Positions 18,989 to 28,422 of a stretch of 64,000 nt of DNA are shown piece by piece. Source of the DNA: Pseudomonas sp. S35 (GTDB lineage: Bacteria > Pseudomonadota > Gammaproteobacteria > Pseudomonadales > Pseudomonadaceae); NCBI RefSeq assembly GCF_009866765.1, contig NZ_CP019431.1:248001-312000 (forward strand). Reading direction: 5' to 3'. The position numbers and the translations under genes were made by a program. The notes below the pieces were generated by a model that saw only the letters and a program-made list of their open reading frames with translations, was not told where the DNA came from and searched no databases. Numbering within the stretch: the stretch's first letter is position 1; each line of letters starts with the position of its first letter.

Positions 18989-19015
18989 CGAAAATAAATA
19001 ACATTTTCGAATTAG
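18989..19015 (-). promoter_or_regulatory. Inverted repeat upstream of tauA
   Basis: Inverted repeat CGAAAAT (18989-18995) / ATTTTCG (19003-19009) with a 7-base AT-rich spacer, about 50-75 bases before the tauA start. The right half, attttcgaattag, resembles attttggaatatt upstream of tcyJ. It is a candidate activator site for sulfate-starvation control (CysB-type regulation is inferred). Confidence 0.4.
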
Positions 19016-19060
19016 CTTATGTGGAGAAAAACTGCAGCGGGTGTTCAGTCAAGTGAAGGC

Positions 19061-19155
19061 AAATGTGGGAGGGGGCTTGCCCCCGATTGCAGTGTGTCAG
19101 CTACAGATAAGCTGACTGATCCACCACCATCGGGGGCAAGCCCCCTCCCACATTT
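19061..19155. repeat. REPIN: two inverted REP units with perfect 27-base arms
   Basis: Bases 19061-19087 and 19129-19155 are perfect reverse complements, each starting or ending with aaatgtgggagggggcttgc. The spacer holds a further small hairpin, tcagct...agctga. This is the arrangement described for REPINs in P. fluorescens. It lies just downstream of gshA and upstream of tauA, where it could end the gshA transcript. Confidence 0.85.
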
Positions 19156-19176
19156 TGAACCAGGTTCTGCTCTAGA

Positions 19177-20775
19177 TTAGTTGCTGATGGCGAGGATGCT
19201 TGCCTGGTACGACCCGACAAACACATCAAAGTCGCCCACTTCGTTCTGCTCCAACTCCGCTTGCTGCGCCAGCGATTTACGCGCCAGTTCTTCAAAGCGT
19301 GCCTGCTCTTCTGCGGGCAACGGCTCCTGGCGGAAATGTTCGGCATGCAGCTGGCTCTGGTGCAGGGAGAACTGCGCAAAACTTTCTTTGCGCTCGGCCA
19401 TCGCCGCCAATACCTGCGCCGATGGGGTCAGGGACGGGTCCTGGACCTTCGCCAACTGGGCATCCAGCGCCTGGCTGTGCTCGCTGATGCCGTGGCTCTG
19501 ATCGAGCAGGGCGGCCAACGGTGCAATCTGCTCCAGCAGTTCGCTGGCCCATTCCTTCATGTCCACCGGCGCGCCATCGCGCTGCAATTGCAGGCCTGGG
19601 CGGCGACCTTCCTTGACCACGCTGAGGAAGTTGGCGGTGGCATTGCCGCAGGCGTTATTGGCGAACAGCGGGCTGTCGTTCAATGCGCAGAACAGCAGGA
19701 ACGCGTCGAGGAAGCGCGATTCCGGCAGGTCGATGCCCATCGGCAGGAATGGGTTGATGTCCAGGCAGCGCACTTCGATGTACTGGATGCCACGGGCCAC
19801 CAGCGCTTGGATCGGCCGCTCGCCGGTATAGGTCACGCGCTTGGGGCGGATGTTGGAGTAGTACTCGTTTTCGATCTGCAGGATGTTGGTGTTGAGCTGC
19901 ACCCACTCACCGTCCTTGTGCGTGCCGATTTCAACATACGGCGCGTAGGGCGTTGCCACCGCTTCGCGCAGGCTGTCGGTGTAGCTCGCCAAGTCGTTGT
20001 AGCACGGCGTCAGGCCGGCCTGGGCGTTGCTCTGGTAACCCAGGTCGCTCATGCGCAGGCTGGTGGCGTAGGGCAGGTACAGGGTGTCGGCGTCGAGCAC
20101 TTCCAACTGGTGCGAGCGACCGCGCAGGAAACCCGCATCCAGGGCCGGCGAGGCACCGAACAGGTACATCAGCAGCCAGCTGTAGCGGCGGAAGTTGCGG
20201 ATCAGCGCGATATAGGCCGTGGACTGGTAGTCGCGGTCGGTGCCGACGAACCCTTCGGTTTCCTTGAGCAGTGGCCACAGCTGTTCCGGCAGGGAAAAGT
20301 TGTAGTGGATACCGGCGATGCACTGCATGGTCTTGCCATAACGCAGGGCCAGGCCCTTGCGGTACACGTACTTGAGCTGACCGATATTGGAGGTGCCGTA
20401 GTAGGCAATCGGAATATCTTCTTCGGCCGGCAACGGGCACGGCATCGAAGGGCTCCACAGGTATTCGCTGCCGAGCTTGGTGTAGGCAAAGCGGTGGATC
20501 TTGTCCAGGCTGCTCAGGGTATCGGCCGGGTTGGGCAGGGCCGGGGTGATGAACTCCAGCAGCGATTCCGAGTAGTCGGTGGTGATCAATTCATTGGTCA
20601 GCGCGGCGCCCAGGGCTTCCGGGTGCGGCGTCTGCGCCAGGCGACCCTCACCGGTGACGCGTAGGCATTCACGCTCGATGCCATGCAGGCACTGCTCTAG
20701 CAGGGAGAGGTGTTCGCGCTTGCCGAGCAGGGCCAGGCGGCGGTTGAGAAGTTCGCTCAAGTTGGATTCCTTCAC
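19177..20775 (-). CDS. gshA: Glutamate-cysteine ligase GshA
   Basis: A 532-residue ATP-dependent ligase joining L-glutamate and L-cysteine, the first and limiting step of glutathione synthesis. The length and blocks such as [10 protein letters not shown] near residue 30, [51 protein letters not shown] and [16 protein letters not shown] identify the gamma-proteobacterial class. It is transcribed alone, leftwards, after a ~200-base gap in which I see no gene. Its place beside the sulfur block suits the use of cysteine. Confidence 0.96.
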   Translation of the reverse strand: MKESNLSELLNRRLALLGKREHLSLLEQCLHGIERECLRVTGEGRLAQTPHPEALGAALTNELITTDYSESLLEFITPALPNPADTLSSLDKIHRFAYTKLGSEYLWSPSMPCPLPAEEDIPIAYYGTSNIGQLKYVYRKGLALRYGKTMQCIAGIHYNFSLPEQLWPLLKETEGFVGTDRDYQSTAYIALIRNFRRYSWLLMYLFGASPALDAGFLRGRSHQLEVLDADTLYLPYATSLRMSDLGYQSNAQAGLTPCYNDLASYTDSLREAVATPYAPYVEIGTHKDGEWVQLNTNILQIENEYYSNIRPKRVTYTGERPIQALVARGIQYIEVRCLDINPFLPMGIDLPESRFLDAFLLFCALNDSPLFANNACGNATANFLSVVKEGRRPGLQLQRDGAPVDMKEWASELLEQIAPLAALLDQSHGISEHSQALDAQLAKVQDPSLTPSAQVLAAMAERKESFAQFSLHQSQLHAEHFRQEPLPAEEQARFEELARKSLAQQAELEQNEVGDFDVFVGSYQASILAISN

Positions 20776-20974
20776 GCGTCAGTCGCCCCAATATGGGGGT
20801 GGGCAGGACGGTCTACAAGGGTGAAGTTAAAACTGGCGTGATCGCCTGGTTTTGAGTCGATTTGACCCGCTATGAAAAAGCCTACTTCACTCCATGAATT
20901 GGGCTATAGCGCAGCAAGAAAATTCCGACGCCGTTATCGCAGCGCCGAAATTAACTCAAATCGAGGGTGGGGAG

Positions 20975-21358
20975 CTATAGGACAGCGAAGGTGCCCTGTG
21001 CTTTTGCGACAAGTCTTTCGTCCTGATACACATCGGCTTCGACCACCAAGGTGCGCCGACCGGCGTGAATCACCCGGCTGGTGCACAGCACGTCACCGTC
21101 TTCCACGGCGCGGATGTAGTTGATCTTGCACTCGATGGTCGCGCTCTGCTGGTCAAAGCCATGGGAACTGGAACAGGCCAGCCCCATCGTAATGTCCACC
21201 AGGCTGAAAATCGCCCCACCATGCAGCTTGCCTGCGCGGTTGCGCAGGTGCGGCTCCAGGGTCAGGGCCACTTCGGCAACGCCTTCTTCCAGGCGTTGCA
21301 GGCGGCAGCCGATCAGCTCGCTGAATGCGCTCTGGGTCAGGCCGGCAGGAGTTTGCAT
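20975..21358 (-). CDS. PaaI/YdiI-type hotdog thioesterase
   Basis: A 127-residue single hotdog domain. The block GKLHGGAIFSLVDITMGLACSS (about 42-63) carries the HGG and catalytic acid typical of PaaI-like acyl-CoA thioesterases, which cleave medium or aryl acyl-CoA thioesters. Its start overlaps the end of tex by one base, so it is probably co-transcribed with tex, a pairing I also recall from other pseudomonads. Substrate unknown. Confidence 0.85.
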   Translation of the reverse strand: MQTPAGLTQSAFSELIGCRLQRLEEGVAEVALTLEPHLRNRAGKLHGGAIFSLVDITMGLACSSSHGFDQQSATIECKINYIRAVEDGDVLCTSRVIHAGRRTLVVEADVYQDERLVAKAQGTFAVL

Positions 21359-23694
21359 CAGCGCTTCTTCAACTGCTTGGCATTGGCGAACAGCGAGGCC
21401 ATTGCGTTGTTGCTTGGCGCTGCGGTCGCGGTCTCCTTGCGCGGCTGACTGTTTTCGGAGCGGTTCTGCGACTGGCGCGGCGCCGAGCCAGGGCGTGCGC
21501 CACGGGCACCGTCGATTTTCTCGCCGGGGGTGTCGCTCATGCGCATCGACAGGCCGACGCGTTTGCGCGGGATGTCGACTTCCATGACCTTGACCTTGAC
21601 CACGTCACCGGCTTTCACCGCTTCGCGCGGATCTTTGATGAACTTCTCCGAAAGTGCAGAGATGTGCACCAAACCGTCCTGATGCACGCCGATATCCACA
21701 AACGCGCCAAAGTTGGTCACGTTGGTGACCACGCCTTCGAGGATCATGCCCAACTGCAGGTCCTTGAGGTCTTCGACGCCGTCCTGGAACTCGGCGGTCT
21801 TGAACTCAGGGCGTGGGTCGCGGCCGGGTTTTTCCAGCTCTTGCAGGATGTCGGTGATGGTCGGTACGCCGAAGGTTTCGTCGGTGTACTTCTTGGGGTC
21901 CAGGCGCTTGAGGAACGCGGCGTCGCCGATCAGCGAGCGGATATCGCGGTCGGTTTCGGCGGCAATACGCTGCACCAGCGGATAGGCTTCCGGGTGGACG
22001 GCCGACGAATCCAGTGGGTTGTCGCCGTTCATTACGCGTAGGAAACCGGCGGCTTGCTCGAAGGTTTTTTCACCCAGGCGTGCGACTTTTTTCAGCGCGG
22101 CGCGGGTCTTGAACGCACCGTTCTCGTCACGGTGAGTCACGATATTTTGCGCCAGGGTGGTGTTAAGGCCGGAGATACGCGCCAACAGCGCAACCGAGGC
22201 TGTGTTTACATCCACGCCAACCTTGTTCACGCAGTCTTCCACCACCGCATCCAGGCCACGCGCCAGTTTCAGCTGCGACACGTCGTGCTGGTACTGGCCG
22301 ACGCCGATGGATTTAGGGTCGATCTTCACCAACTCGGCCAGCGGATCCTGCAGGCGACGGGCGATGGACACCGCGCCACGGATCGACACGTCGAGGTCCG
22401 GGAATTCCTTGGAGGCCAGTTCCGACGCGGAGTACACCGAAGCGCCTGCCTCGGAGACCATGACCTTGGTCATCTTCATGGATGGGTATTTTTTGATCAG
22501 TTCGGCGGCCAGCTTGTCGGTTTCACGGCTGGCGGTGCCGTTGCCGATGGCGATCAGGTCCACGGCGTGTTTGGCGCACAGGGCGGCCAGGATCGCCAGG
22601 GTCTGGTCCCACTTGTTGTGTGGCACGTGCGGGTACACGGTGGCGTGGTCCAGCAGCTTGCCGGTGGAGTCGACCACCGCCACCTTGCAGCCAGTGCGCA
22701 GGCCCGGGTCGAGGCCCAGAGTGGCGCGTGGGCCGGCCGGCGCTGCCAGCAGCAGGTCGTGCAGGTTGTGGGCAAAGACGTTGATCGCCTCGGTCTCGGC
22801 GCCGTCGCGGAGCTCGCCCAGCAGGTCGGTTTCCAGGTGGGTGTAGAGCTTGACCTTCCAGGTCCAGCGCACCACTTCACCGAGCCACTTATCCGCAGGA
22901 CGATTCTGATTCTGGATGCCGAATTGTTGACCGATCATGCCTTCGCAGGGGTGCATGGTACCCGGCAGCTCGTCGCCGACTTTGAGGGCGGAGCTGAGAA
23001 TGCCTTCGTTGCGGCCGCGGAAAATCGCCAGCGCACGGTGGGACGGCATGCTCTTGAGCGGTTCGTCGTGTTCGAAATAGTCGCGGAACTTGGCGCCCTC
23101 TTCCTCTTTGCCGGCGATGACGCGGGCGCTGAGAATGGCTTCCTGCTTGAGGTACGTGCGCAGCTTTTCCAGGAGGCTGGCGTTCTCGGCGAAGCGCTCC
23201 ATGAGGATGTACTTGGCACCTTCGAGGGCGGCCTTGACGTCGGCGACGCCTTTTTCGGCATTGATGAAGCGTGCGGCTTCAGTGTCGGGGGTCAGCGACG
23301 GGTCGTTGAACAGGCCGTCGGCCAAGTCGCCCAGCCCGGCTTCGAGGGCGATCTGGCCCTTTGTACGACGTTTCTGTTTGTATGGCAGGTAAAGGTCTTC
23401 GAGGCGGGTCTTGGTGTCGGCGAGCTTGATGTCGCGCTCAAGTTGTGGGGTCAACTTGCCCTGCTCCTCGATACTGGCGAGGATGCTGATACGCCGTTCG
23501 TCGAGTTCTCGCAGGTAGCGCAGGCGCTCTTCCAGGTGGCGCAATTGAATGTCGTCGAGGCTGCCGGTCACTTCTTTACGGTAACGGGCGATGAAAGGCA
23601 CCGTGGAGCCCTCATCCAGTAGAGCGACGGCCGCTTCGACCTGTTGTGGGCGTACACCGAGTTCCTCGGCGATGCGGCTGTTGATGCTGTCCAT
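21358..23694 (-). CDS. tex: Tex-family RNA-binding transcription accessory protein
   Basis: A 778-residue protein with the Tex layout: an N-terminal helical Tex domain ([37 protein letters not shown]), a YqgF-like RNase H fold in the middle ([18 protein letters not shown]), helix-hairpin-helix repeats ([24 protein letters not shown] and following), and a C-terminal S1 domain ([29 protein letters not shown]). The start at 23694 ([12 protein letters not shown]) was chosen because family homology begins there; the long in-frame extension upstream reads as non-coding. A basic, low-complexity tail ends the protein. Confidence 0.94.
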   Translation of the reverse strand: MDSINSRIAEELGVRPQQVEAAVALLDEGSTVPFIARYRKEVTGSLDDIQLRHLEERLRYLRELDERRISILASIEEQGKLTPQLERDIKLADTKTRLEDLYLPYKQKRRTKGQIALEAGLGDLADGLFNDPSLTPDTEAARFINAEKGVADVKAALEGAKYILMERFAENASLLEKLRTYLKQEAILSARVIAGKEEEGAKFRDYFEHDEPLKSMPSHRALAIFRGRNEGILSSALKVGDELPGTMHPCEGMIGQQFGIQNQNRPADKWLGEVVRWTWKVKLYTHLETDLLGELRDGAETEAINVFAHNLHDLLLAAPAGPRATLGLDPGLRTGCKVAVVDSTGKLLDHATVYPHVPHNKWDQTLAILAALCAKHAVDLIAIGNGTASRETDKLAAELIKKYPSMKMTKVMVSEAGASVYSASELASKEFPDLDVSIRGAVSIARRLQDPLAELVKIDPKSIGVGQYQHDVSQLKLARGLDAVVEDCVNKVGVDVNTASVALLARISGLNTTLAQNIVTHRDENGAFKTRAALKKVARLGEKTFEQAAGFLRVMNGDNPLDSSAVHPEAYPLVQRIAAETDRDIRSLIGDAAFLKRLDPKKYTDETFGVPTITDILQELEKPGRDPRPEFKTAEFQDGVEDLKDLQLGMILEGVVTNVTNFGAFVDIGVHQDGLVHISALSEKFIKDPREAVKAGDVVKVKVMEVDIPRKRVGLSMRMSDTPGEKIDGARGARPGSAPRQSQNRSENSQPRKETATAAPSNNAMASLFANAKQLKKR

Positions 23695-24050
23695 AAAACC
23701 ACCTGAAATTCTGAAAAGCAGCTCGCAGGCCCGGAAAACAAGGCCTTGCGCAGCTGGTTGAGCGGCCCGACTGGCGCCGCTACCTGGGTCAAGAGGCAGC
23801 CTATTGACCCTCGAAATCGAAAAAATCACGACAAGCGGGTAAAAAAAAGCCCGGCAGTAAACGGTAAAGATCCGACGTTGCCCTGCACGAAGGCGCCGCA
23901 TTATAACCAGCGTTCTGCCCTTGGGGGGTACTGCGCCGCGGTTGTAGGGCGTGGGTTCGCTGGCACTAGAGGAAAAATCTGCTAACAATGCACTCGGTGC
24001 GTATAACGGCAGCTACGCCATAATGCGCGCCGAGAAAAGAGGAGCATCCA
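23695..24050. promoter_or_regulatory. Divergent tex / amgR intergenic region
   Basis: A 356-base divergent gap without a convincing gene. On the minus strand a TATAAT hexamer (23900-23905) could be the -10 element for tex, though no good -35 stands 17 bases before it. Immediately before amgR a GAGGAGC ribosome site is clear. No operator-like repeat was seen. Confidence 0.4.
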
Positions 24051-24791
24051 ATGAGCAGCACTGCACAAACTGCTGAAGGCGAGAAAATTCTGATCGTTGA
24101 TGACGATCCGGGGCTGAGCAGCCTGCTGGAGCGGTTTTTCAACTCCAAGGGTTACCGTGCCCGCGCGGTGCCGAACACCGAGCAGATGGACCGCCTGCTG
24201 GGGCGCGAGGTATTCAATCTGGTCGTACTCGACCTGATGCTGCCCGGCGAAGACGGCCTCACCGCCTGCAAGCGCCTGCGCGGCGCGAACAACCAGATTC
24301 CAATCATCATGCTGACCGCCAAAGGCGATGAGCTGAGCCGCATCAAGGGCCTCGAACTGGGCGCGGATGACTACCTGGCCAAGCCCTTCAACCCTGACGA
24401 GTTGATGGCGCGGGTCAAAGCGGTATTGCGTCGCCAGGCACCGCCAGTACCGGGCGCGCCGGGCAGTGAAGACGAAAGCGTCACCTTTGGCGACTACGAA
24501 CTGTCGCTGGCGACTCGCGAGCTCAAGCGTGGCGACGAAGTGCATATGCTCACCACCGGCGAATTCGCCGTGCTCAAGGCCTTGGTGATGAACGCACGCC
24601 AACCGCTGACCCGCGACAAACTGATGAACCTGGCCCGTGGCCGGGAATGGGACGCCCTTGAGCGCTCCATCGATGTGCAGATCTCCCGTCTGCGCCGGAT
24701 GATCGAGCCGGACCCGTCCAAGCCACGATATATCCAGACGGTATGGGGCGTAGGTTATGTGTTTGTGCCGGATGGCACTGCAACCAAGTGA
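24051..24791 (+). CDS. ompR: OmpR-family response regulator AmgR
   Basis: A 246-residue response regulator. The receiver domain has the acidic cluster DDD at 17-19, the phospho-acceptor Asp61 (VVLDLMLPGEDG) and Lys111 (LAKPF). The C-terminal winged helix (about 150-240) contains DVQISRLRRMIEPDPSKPRYIQTVWGVGYVF. It pairs with the sensor kinase 117 bases downstream. In P. aeruginosa the orthologous pair is called AmgRS and controls a response to aminoglycoside-induced membrane stress; in enterobacteria it is OmpR/EnvZ. Confidence 0.94.
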   Translation: MSSTAQTAEGEKILIVDDDPGLSSLLERFFNSKGYRARAVPNTEQMDRLLGREVFNLVVLDLMLPGEDGLTACKRLRGANNQIPIIMLTAKGDELSRIKGLELGADDYLAKPFNPDELMARVKAVLRRQAPPVPGAPGSEDESVTFGDYELSLATRELKRGDEVHMLTTGEFAVLKALVMNARQPLTRDKLMNLARGREWDALERSIDVQISRLRRMIEPDPSKPRYIQTVWGVGYVFVPDGTATK

Positions 24792-24908
24792 CCGATGACT
24801 TGCAGGGGCGGGCATTCCGGCGTTTGACTCGATGAGGGTCGACGGGATGTCCGGCGTCTGTAATTCTGCGAGCGCCGCTCGTTCCTGCAAGGTGTCCAGC
24901 TGTCATCT

Positions 24909-26222
24909 ATGAAAACCCCGCTGTGGTTCCCACAAAGTTTCTTCTCCCGCACCCTTTGGCTGGTGCTGATCGTCGTTCTGTTTTCCAAAGCACTCACGCT
25001 GGTTTATCTGCTGATGAACGAAGACGTGCTAGTGGATCGACAGTACAGCCACGGTGTCGCCCTGACGCTGCGCGCCTATTGGGCCGCTGATCCCGAGAAC
25101 CGCGAGAAGATCGCCAAGGCCGCCACCCTGGTGCGCGTGGCCGGCGCTGGCGTGCCCGAGGGCGAACAGCATTGGCCCTACAGCGAAATTTACCAGCGCC
25201 AGATGCAGGCCGAACTGGGTGACGACACCGAGGTACGGCTGCGTATGCATGTGTCCCCCGCATTGTGGGTGCGTGCGCCGAGCCTGGGTGAGGACTGGCT
25301 GAAAGTGCCGCTTTACCCCCATCCGTTGCGGGGACAGAAGATCTGGAACGTGTTGGGATGGTTCCTGGCTATCGGATTGCTTTCAACGGCATCTGCGTGG
25401 ATTTTCGTACGTCAACTCAACCAACCGCTAAAGCGTCTGGTGTTTGCCGCCCGCCAATTGGGCCAGGGACGCAGCGTGCGCCTGCCGGTGAGCGATACGC
25501 CGAGTGAAATGACCGAGGTGTATGGCGCGTTCAACCAGATGGCGGAGGATGTCGAACAGGCCGGGCGCGAACGCGAACTGATGCTGGCCGGGGTGTCCCA
25601 CGACCTTCGAACACCATTGACGCGTTTGCGATTGTCCCTGGAGTTGATGGACAACCACACCGACCTGACCGATGACATGGTCCGTGACATCGAGGACATG
25701 GATGCGATTCTCGACCAGTTCCTGGCGTTTATCCGGGATGGCCGCGACGAGGTGGTCGAGGAAGTCGACTTGACCGATTTGGTGCGTGAGGTGGTCGCGC
25801 CCTATAACCAGAACGGCGAACAGGTACGCATACGCCTTGAGCCGATCCAGCCGTTTGCGTTGCGGCGTGTGTCGATGAAGCGCCTGCTGAACAATTTGAT
25901 CGGCAATGCTTTGCATCACGCGGGTTCGGATGTGGAAGTGGCGGCATACGTGTCGGGTGACAGCGCCGCGCCCTATGTGGTGCTGAGTGTGATGGACCGT
26001 GGCATGGGGATCGATCCGGCGGAGTTGGAGGGCATCTTCAATCCGTTTACCCGTGGGGACCGTGCACGCGGTGGCAAGGGCACGGGCCTAGGTTTGGCGA
26101 TTGTTCGACGGATTGCCTCGATGCATGGCGGCAATGTCGAGTTGCGTAATCGCGAAGGCGGCGGCCTGGAAGCACGGGTGCGTTTGCCGCTGGGGTTGAT
26201 GCTGCCAAGAGACGCGGTCTAG
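24909..26222 (+). CDS. envZ: EnvZ/AmgS-type sensor histidine kinase
   Basis: A 437-residue inner-membrane sensor. Two membrane segments (about 15-36 and 148-168) bracket a periplasmic domain of ~110 residues. Then come a HAMP linker, the H-box MLAGVSHDLRTPLTRL with His231, an N-box RLLNNLIGNALHHAG, and G-boxes DRGMGID and GKGTGLGLAIV. It phosphorylates the upstream AmgR/OmpR regulator. The gene ends in a REP element shared with convergent rimK. Confidence 0.94.
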   Translation: MKTPLWFPQSFFSRTLWLVLIVVLFSKALTLVYLLMNEDVLVDRQYSHGVALTLRAYWAADPENREKIAKAATLVRVAGAGVPEGEQHWPYSEIYQRQMQAELGDDTEVRLRMHVSPALWVRAPSLGEDWLKVPLYPHPLRGQKIWNVLGWFLAIGLLSTASAWIFVRQLNQPLKRLVFAARQLGQGRSVRLPVSDTPSEMTEVYGAFNQMAEDVEQAGRERELMLAGVSHDLRTPLTRLRLSLELMDNHTDLTDDMVRDIEDMDAILDQFLAFIRDGRDEVVEEVDLTDLVREVVAPYNQNGEQVRIRLEPIQPFALRRVSMKRLLNNLIGNALHHAGSDVEVAAYVSGDSAAPYVVLSVMDRGMGIDPAELEGIFNPFTRGDRARGGKGTGLGLAIVRRIASMHGGNVELRNREGGGLEARVRLPLGLMLPRDAV

Positions 26223-26238
26223 CCAACAATGCAGATCA

Positions 26239-26272
26239 AAATGTGGGAGGGAGCAAGCCCCTCCCACATTTG
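26239..26272. repeat. REP-type palindrome between envZ and rimK
   Basis: Arms aatgtgggagg and cctcccacatt around gagcaagcc, in the 78-base convergent gap between envZ and rimK. Likely two-way transcription end. Confidence 0.85.
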
Positions 26273-26300
26273 GTTTCATGTTGTGTCGGTGGGCCGCAGG

Positions 26301-27206
26301 TTAGCCCTTGCCCTTGGTCCTGGTCATGTTCGGCCCACCATTCTTCTCCAGATGCTGAATGATGATCCCTGCCACATCCTTGCTCGTGGTGGTCTCGATC
26401 CCTTCCAGGCCTGGTGAGGAGTTCACTTCCATCACCAGCGGCCCGTGGTTGGAGCGCAAGATATCCACCCCCGCCACGGCCAATCCCATCACCTTGGCCG
26501 CCCTCAGCGCGGTCATACGCTCTTCTGGGGTGATCTTGATCAGGCTGGCACTGCCGCCACGGTGCAGGTTGGAGCGGAACTCTCCAGGCTTGGCCTGGCG
26601 CTTCATCGCTGCAATCACCTTGTCGCCCACCACGAAGCAGCGGATATCTGCACCGCCAGCCTCCTTGATGTATTCCTGCACCATGATGTTCTGCTTGAGG
26701 CCCATGAAGGCCTCGATCACCGACTCCGCTGCCGTTGCGGTTTCACACAGCACCACGCCGATGCCTTGGGTGCCTTCCAGCACCTTGATCACCAGCGGCG
26801 CGCCGTTGACCATCTCGATCAGGTCCGGGATATCGTCCGGGGAGTGGGCAAAGCCGGTAACCGGCAGGCCGATGCCGCGCCGCGACAGCAATTGCAGCGA
26901 GCGCAGCTTGTCCCGCGAGCGCGCAATGGCGACGGACTCGTTCAAGGGGAACACCCCCATCATCTCGAACTGGCGCAACACCGCGCAGCCATAAAACGTC
27001 ACCGAAGCACCGATACGGGGGATCACCGCATCAAAACCCTCCAGCGGCTTGCCTCGGTAGTGGATCTGCGGCTTGTGGCTGGCAATGTTCATATAGGCCC
27101 GCAACGTGTCGATCACCACCATTTCGTGGCCACGTTCGGTGCCGGCCTCGACCAGGCGGCGGGTGGAATACAGACGCGGGTTTCGCGACAGCACAGCAAT
27201 CTTCAT
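26301..27206 (-). CDS. rimK: Ribosomal protein S6 glutamate ligase RimK
   Basis: A 301-residue ATP-grasp ligase that adds glutamates to the C-terminus of ribosomal protein S6. Recognisable are the N-terminal [18 protein letters not shown], the ATP-binding block [17 protein letters not shown], and the metal-binding [12 protein letters not shown] near the C-terminus. Its start overlaps the end of the upstream RimB-like gene by 4 bases. In P. fluorescens a rim operon with RimK and a protease-like RimB has been reported to remodel the proteome through ribosome modification. Confidence 0.95.
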   Translation of the reverse strand: MKIAVLSRNPRLYSTRRLVEAGTERGHEMVVIDTLRAYMNIASHKPQIHYRGKPLEGFDAVIPRIGASVTFYGCAVLRQFEMMGVFPLNESVAIARSRDKLRSLQLLSRRGIGLPVTGFAHSPDDIPDLIEMVNGAPLVIKVLEGTQGIGVVLCETATAAESVIEAFMGLKQNIMVQEYIKEAGGADIRCFVVGDKVIAAMKRQAKPGEFRSNLHRGGSASLIKITPEERMTALRAAKVMGLAVAGVDILRSNHGPLVMEVNSSPGLEGIETTTSKDVAGIIIQHLEKNGGPNMTRTKGKG

Positions 27207-27769
27207 GCAGCACCTGGGACAGAAATAGTAGAGACCGGGAACACCGGCTTGTCTTGAACGTACTTGACGCCGGGACTGACCACCAGGTGGCCGTCAATCA
27301 ACGCCTTGGAACCGAGCAGCAGGCGGTAACGCATGGCTTTGCGGCAGGCCAGGGTGAACTCCACCCGCCATACCCGATCACCCAACGCCAGGGTGGTGCT
27401 GATCACATAGCGCACCTGCGCATGGCCGTTGGAGCTCTTGATGGTTTTCATCGTCACCAGGGGCGCTTCGCAGCGGCGGTGACGCAGTTGTACAACGCTG
27501 CCCAGGTGTGCGGTAAAGCGCACCCATTGCTCGCCGTCGCGCTCAAAGGGCTCGATATCGGTGGCGTGCAGGCTGGAGGTGCTGGCACCGGTGTCGATCT
27601 TTGCGCGCAGGCCTGCCACTCCCAAGTCGGGAAGTGCCACCCATTCACGCAGACCCACAACGGTCAAATGGTCAAATGTCTTCAATATGGGTAACCGGTA
27701 ATTCAGAAATATTTCTTGGTCGTCGAGGACAGTAGCGTCCAAGTGCGCATGGATTGTGACAACCCCCAA
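27203..27769 (-). CDS. rimB: RimB-type retropepsin-like protease (ATP-dependent zinc protease family)
   Basis: Up to 188 residues, of the family annotated as putative ATP-dependent zinc protease. The visible motif is [13 protein letters not shown], which has the DTGA signature of retropepsin-like aspartic proteases, so the zinc label may be misleading. A second conserved block is [20 protein letters not shown]. No ATG is available: the reading frame can start at TTG 27769 or TTG 27685 ([15 protein letters not shown]), and the latter begins where family similarity seems to start; neither has a strong ribosome site. Coupled by a 4-base overlap to rimK. Confidence 0.85.
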   Translation of the reverse strand: MGVVTIHAHLDATVLDDQEIFLNYRLPILKTFDHLTVVGLREWVALPDLGVAGLRAKIDTGASTSSLHATDIEPFERDGEQWVRFTAHLGSVVQLRHRRCEAPLVTMKTIKSSNGHAQVRYVISTTLALGDRVWRVEFTLACRKAMRYRLLLGSKALIDGHLVVSPGVKYVQDKPVFPVSTISVPGAA

Positions 27770-27971
27770 ACGATCATTGAGCGCCAGGCGCCGAATTCGC
27801 GGTATTCACGCAGAATATTCGGTAAATGGCGACAGATATCTCTGAGGATTCGGTAATCAGTTGACGCAACAAATCGCACGGCGTGTGGCGTATCTTAGGT
27901 GAGCGTTGGGGTTTATGCGTCGAAGGGTTTCAACGTTACAGTTGCGACATTTTTCAGAGCGAGGAATTCAA

Positions 27972-28379
27972 GTGGCTCAAAAGCAGGAAGAGGAAGAAAA
28001 GGTCCGTCTGGACAAGTGGCTGTGGGCGGCGCGTTTCTATAAAACCCGGGCCCTGGCCAAGGCCGCCATAGAGAGCGGCAAGGTGCACCATCGCGGTGAG
28101 CGCTGCAAGCCAGGCAAGGAGCCGCGCGTCGGCGACGAATTTCAGATCCGCACGGGCTTTGATGAAAAAACCATCGTTGTCCAGGCACTTTCCATTGTGC
28201 GCCGTGGTGCGCCTGAAGCGCAGGCGTTGTACGCGGAAACCGAAGCCAGCGTCGCCAAGCGCGAAAACGCGGCGGCCATGCGCAAGGCGGGTGCTTCAGG
28301 CTTGACCACCGATGGCAAGCCAAGCAAGAAGCAGCGCCGCGACCTGTTCAAGTTTCGCGGCAGTGGTAACGATGACTGA
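27972..28379 (+). CDS. hslR: Heat-shock S4-domain ribosome-rescue factor HslR (Hsp15)
   Basis: A 135-residue RNA-binding protein with an S4 domain at about residues 10-70 (VRLDKWLWAARFYKTRALAKAAIESGKV). Hsp15 binds stalled 50S subunits carrying nascent chains. The start is GTG at 27972 with GAGGAA upstream; a longer in-frame reading from 27906 lacks family similarity. The C-terminus is basic (KPSKKQRRDLFKFRG). It is divergent from rimB and convergent with the PAP2 gene. Confidence 0.93.
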   Translation: MAQKQEEEEKVRLDKWLWAARFYKTRALAKAAIESGKVHHRGERCKPGKEPRVGDEFQIRTGFDEKTIVVQALSIVRRGAPEAQALYAETEASVAKRENAAAMRKAGASGLTTDGKPSKKQRRDLFKFRGSGNDD

Positions 28380-28422
28380 GCGCGCACATCTGCGGTACAA
28401 ATAAGATCAAATGGCGCAACTG

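Noticed and set aside
23695..23988. In-frame N-terminal extension of tex
   Set aside because: The extra ~98 residues read as translated intergenic DNA, and similarity to Tex begins at [12 protein letters not shown] (23694).
27700..27776. Possible 24-codon leader peptide overlapping the rimB start
   Set aside because: An ATG at 27776 opens a 24-codon frame ([18 protein letters not shown] and on), but it has no ribosome site and no sign of conservation can be judged.
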